The notes beneath the pieces were generated by a model. The model ran no database searches. It saw only the letters and a program-made list of their open reading frames with translations, and was not told where the DNA came from. 64,000 bases of DNA from positions 124,001-188,000 of the forward strand of contig JAHLWP010000001.1 in NCBI GenBank assembly GCA_019057865.1, given 5' to 3'. Below, piece by piece: positions 63,668-64,000 of this stretch. Every line of letters begins with the position of its first letter. Within the stretch, counting starts at the first letter, position 1. Both the position numbers and the translations under genes were made by a program. Origin of the DNA: Promethearchaeota archaeon (GTDB lineage Archaea; Asgardarchaeota; Lokiarchaeia; Sigyniarchaeales; SOKP01).

Positions 63668-64000
63668 TTAATATAAACTTCTCATTAATCTAAATAATTG
63701 CATAACTTCATCTGTCTTAAGAAAATCATGATAGAGATCTTTACCTAGCAATTTAGGATTCTCAATTTTTATAATTTCTTCTACTTCTAATTTAAGTTTA
63801 ATTGATGGCATCCAAAAAGTCTTATTTGAATGTTGATATTCAATCATTACCATAAAAGGAAAAATTCCTTTTTCCTTAGGGACAATTTTTATTTTTAATT
63901 TTCTCCTTTCATTTGCTTTTAACTTATTTAAACTTAAAAATTTTAATTTTGATTGAAAAGAGTTAGGCATAAAGAAATATATCTTTATATTTTTTATATC
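63668..64000 (-). CDS. Beta-sandwich protein, 5' end beyond window
   Basis: The frame is open from the window edge to its stop at 63668, without a stop upstream of the internal ATG 63970 (residues DIKNIKIYFFMPNSFQSKLK read through it), so the gene probably begins outside the window. The sequence has the alternating strands and the K-x-x-E-R-R-K-L-K-I pattern of an Ig/appendage-like sandwich (IKIVPKEKGIFPFMVMIEY), followed by a short helical tail (DLYHDFLKTDEVMQLFRLMR). It resembles in style the sandwich of the 52172-53155 protein. Function unknown. Confidence 0.6.
   Translation of the reverse strand, partial: DIKNIKIYFFMPNSFQSKLKFLSLNKLKANERRKLKIKIVPKEKGIFPFMVMIEYQHSNKTFWMPSIKLKLEVEEIIKIENPKLLGKDLYHDFLKTDEVMQLFRLMRSLY

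Noticed and set aside
1..64000. CRISPR array, integrated virus or plasmid origin
   Set aside because: No regularly spaced repeats, cas genes, integrase or structural virus genes were seen. The only mobile element is the insertion sequence at 53255-55054.

Overview
The window is AT-rich archaeal DNA, most likely from an Asgard archaeon of the Lokiarchaeia type. The lineage call is my inference. It rests on an archaeal histone, an archaeal 20S proteasome beta subunit, ribosomal protein S8e, SRP19, a Hef/FANCM-type helicase, intron-containing tRNAs, tetrahydromethanopterin C1 metabolism (Ftr), and several eukaryote-like protein folds (longin-like domains, a JAMM peptidase, winged-helix/coiled-coil tail-anchored proteins). 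TTG and GTG starts are common, and many genes have almost no 5' leader.

Layout. 1-8 kb: a partial unknown gene, a DtxR-type regulator divergent from a PhnN-like kinase, tRNA-His with an unusual intron, a cysteine-rich protein resembling methanogenesis marker 9, a PAP2 membrane protein, Hsp20, and an AAA-type ATPase convergent with a longin-like/helical protein. 8-19 kb: Ftr, two transglutaminase paralogues, then a decaying array of GlcD-like FAD oxidase and GlcF-like Fe-S genes. Two oxidase copies carry TGA at conserved Trp codons, one has lost its first ~130 codons, one Fe-S gene has an early TAG and another survives as 24 codons. A GC-richer orphan peptide-binding lipoprotein-like gene sits inside the array. 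19-28 kb: CPBP protease, acyl-CoA synthetase, acetyltransferase, a methyltransferase with its core deleted, flavodoxin-ferredoxin, a Fes-like esterase and an ADP-forming acyl-CoA synthetase subunit.

27.9-37.8 kb is the most striking part: a same-strand cluster of two ABC-2 permeases, an ABC ATPase, a 1057-residue protein joining an extracellular terpene-cyclase-like toroid to a cytosolic ABC ATPase, a 568-residue protein with a possible RWD/E2-like domain and a degenerate ABC ATPase, a longin-like membrane protein and a zinc-ribbon protein. I read it as one transport or membrane-remodelling machine not covered by standard ABC exporter schemes. 38-43 kb holds another oxidase/Fe-S pair (oxidase frameshifted), a legumain/caspase-like peptidase gene with an in-frame TAA, and a surface protein. 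43.6-48 kb encodes a 1460-residue coiled-coil protein with an N-terminal toroid and C-terminal membrane hairpin, possibly related to the cluster.

48-64 kb is mostly housekeeping: helicase, histone, a palindrome between them, surface proteins, a complete insertion sequence with ~28-bp inverted ends, an HTH protein, JAMM peptidase, proteasome beta, S8e, HypA, SRP19, tRNA-Pro with two apparent introns, a GH3 glycosidase, MtxX, a CPBP protease and a partial beta-sandwich protein. Ftr and HypA fit an anaerobe using the archaeal Wood-Ljungdahl pathway and nickel enzymes; no methyl-coenzyme M reductase gene is present here. The concentration of broken genes in accessory oxidoreductases, while core genes are intact, suggests recent loss of a 2-hydroxyacid-type oxidation function, although assembly errors cannot be excluded.
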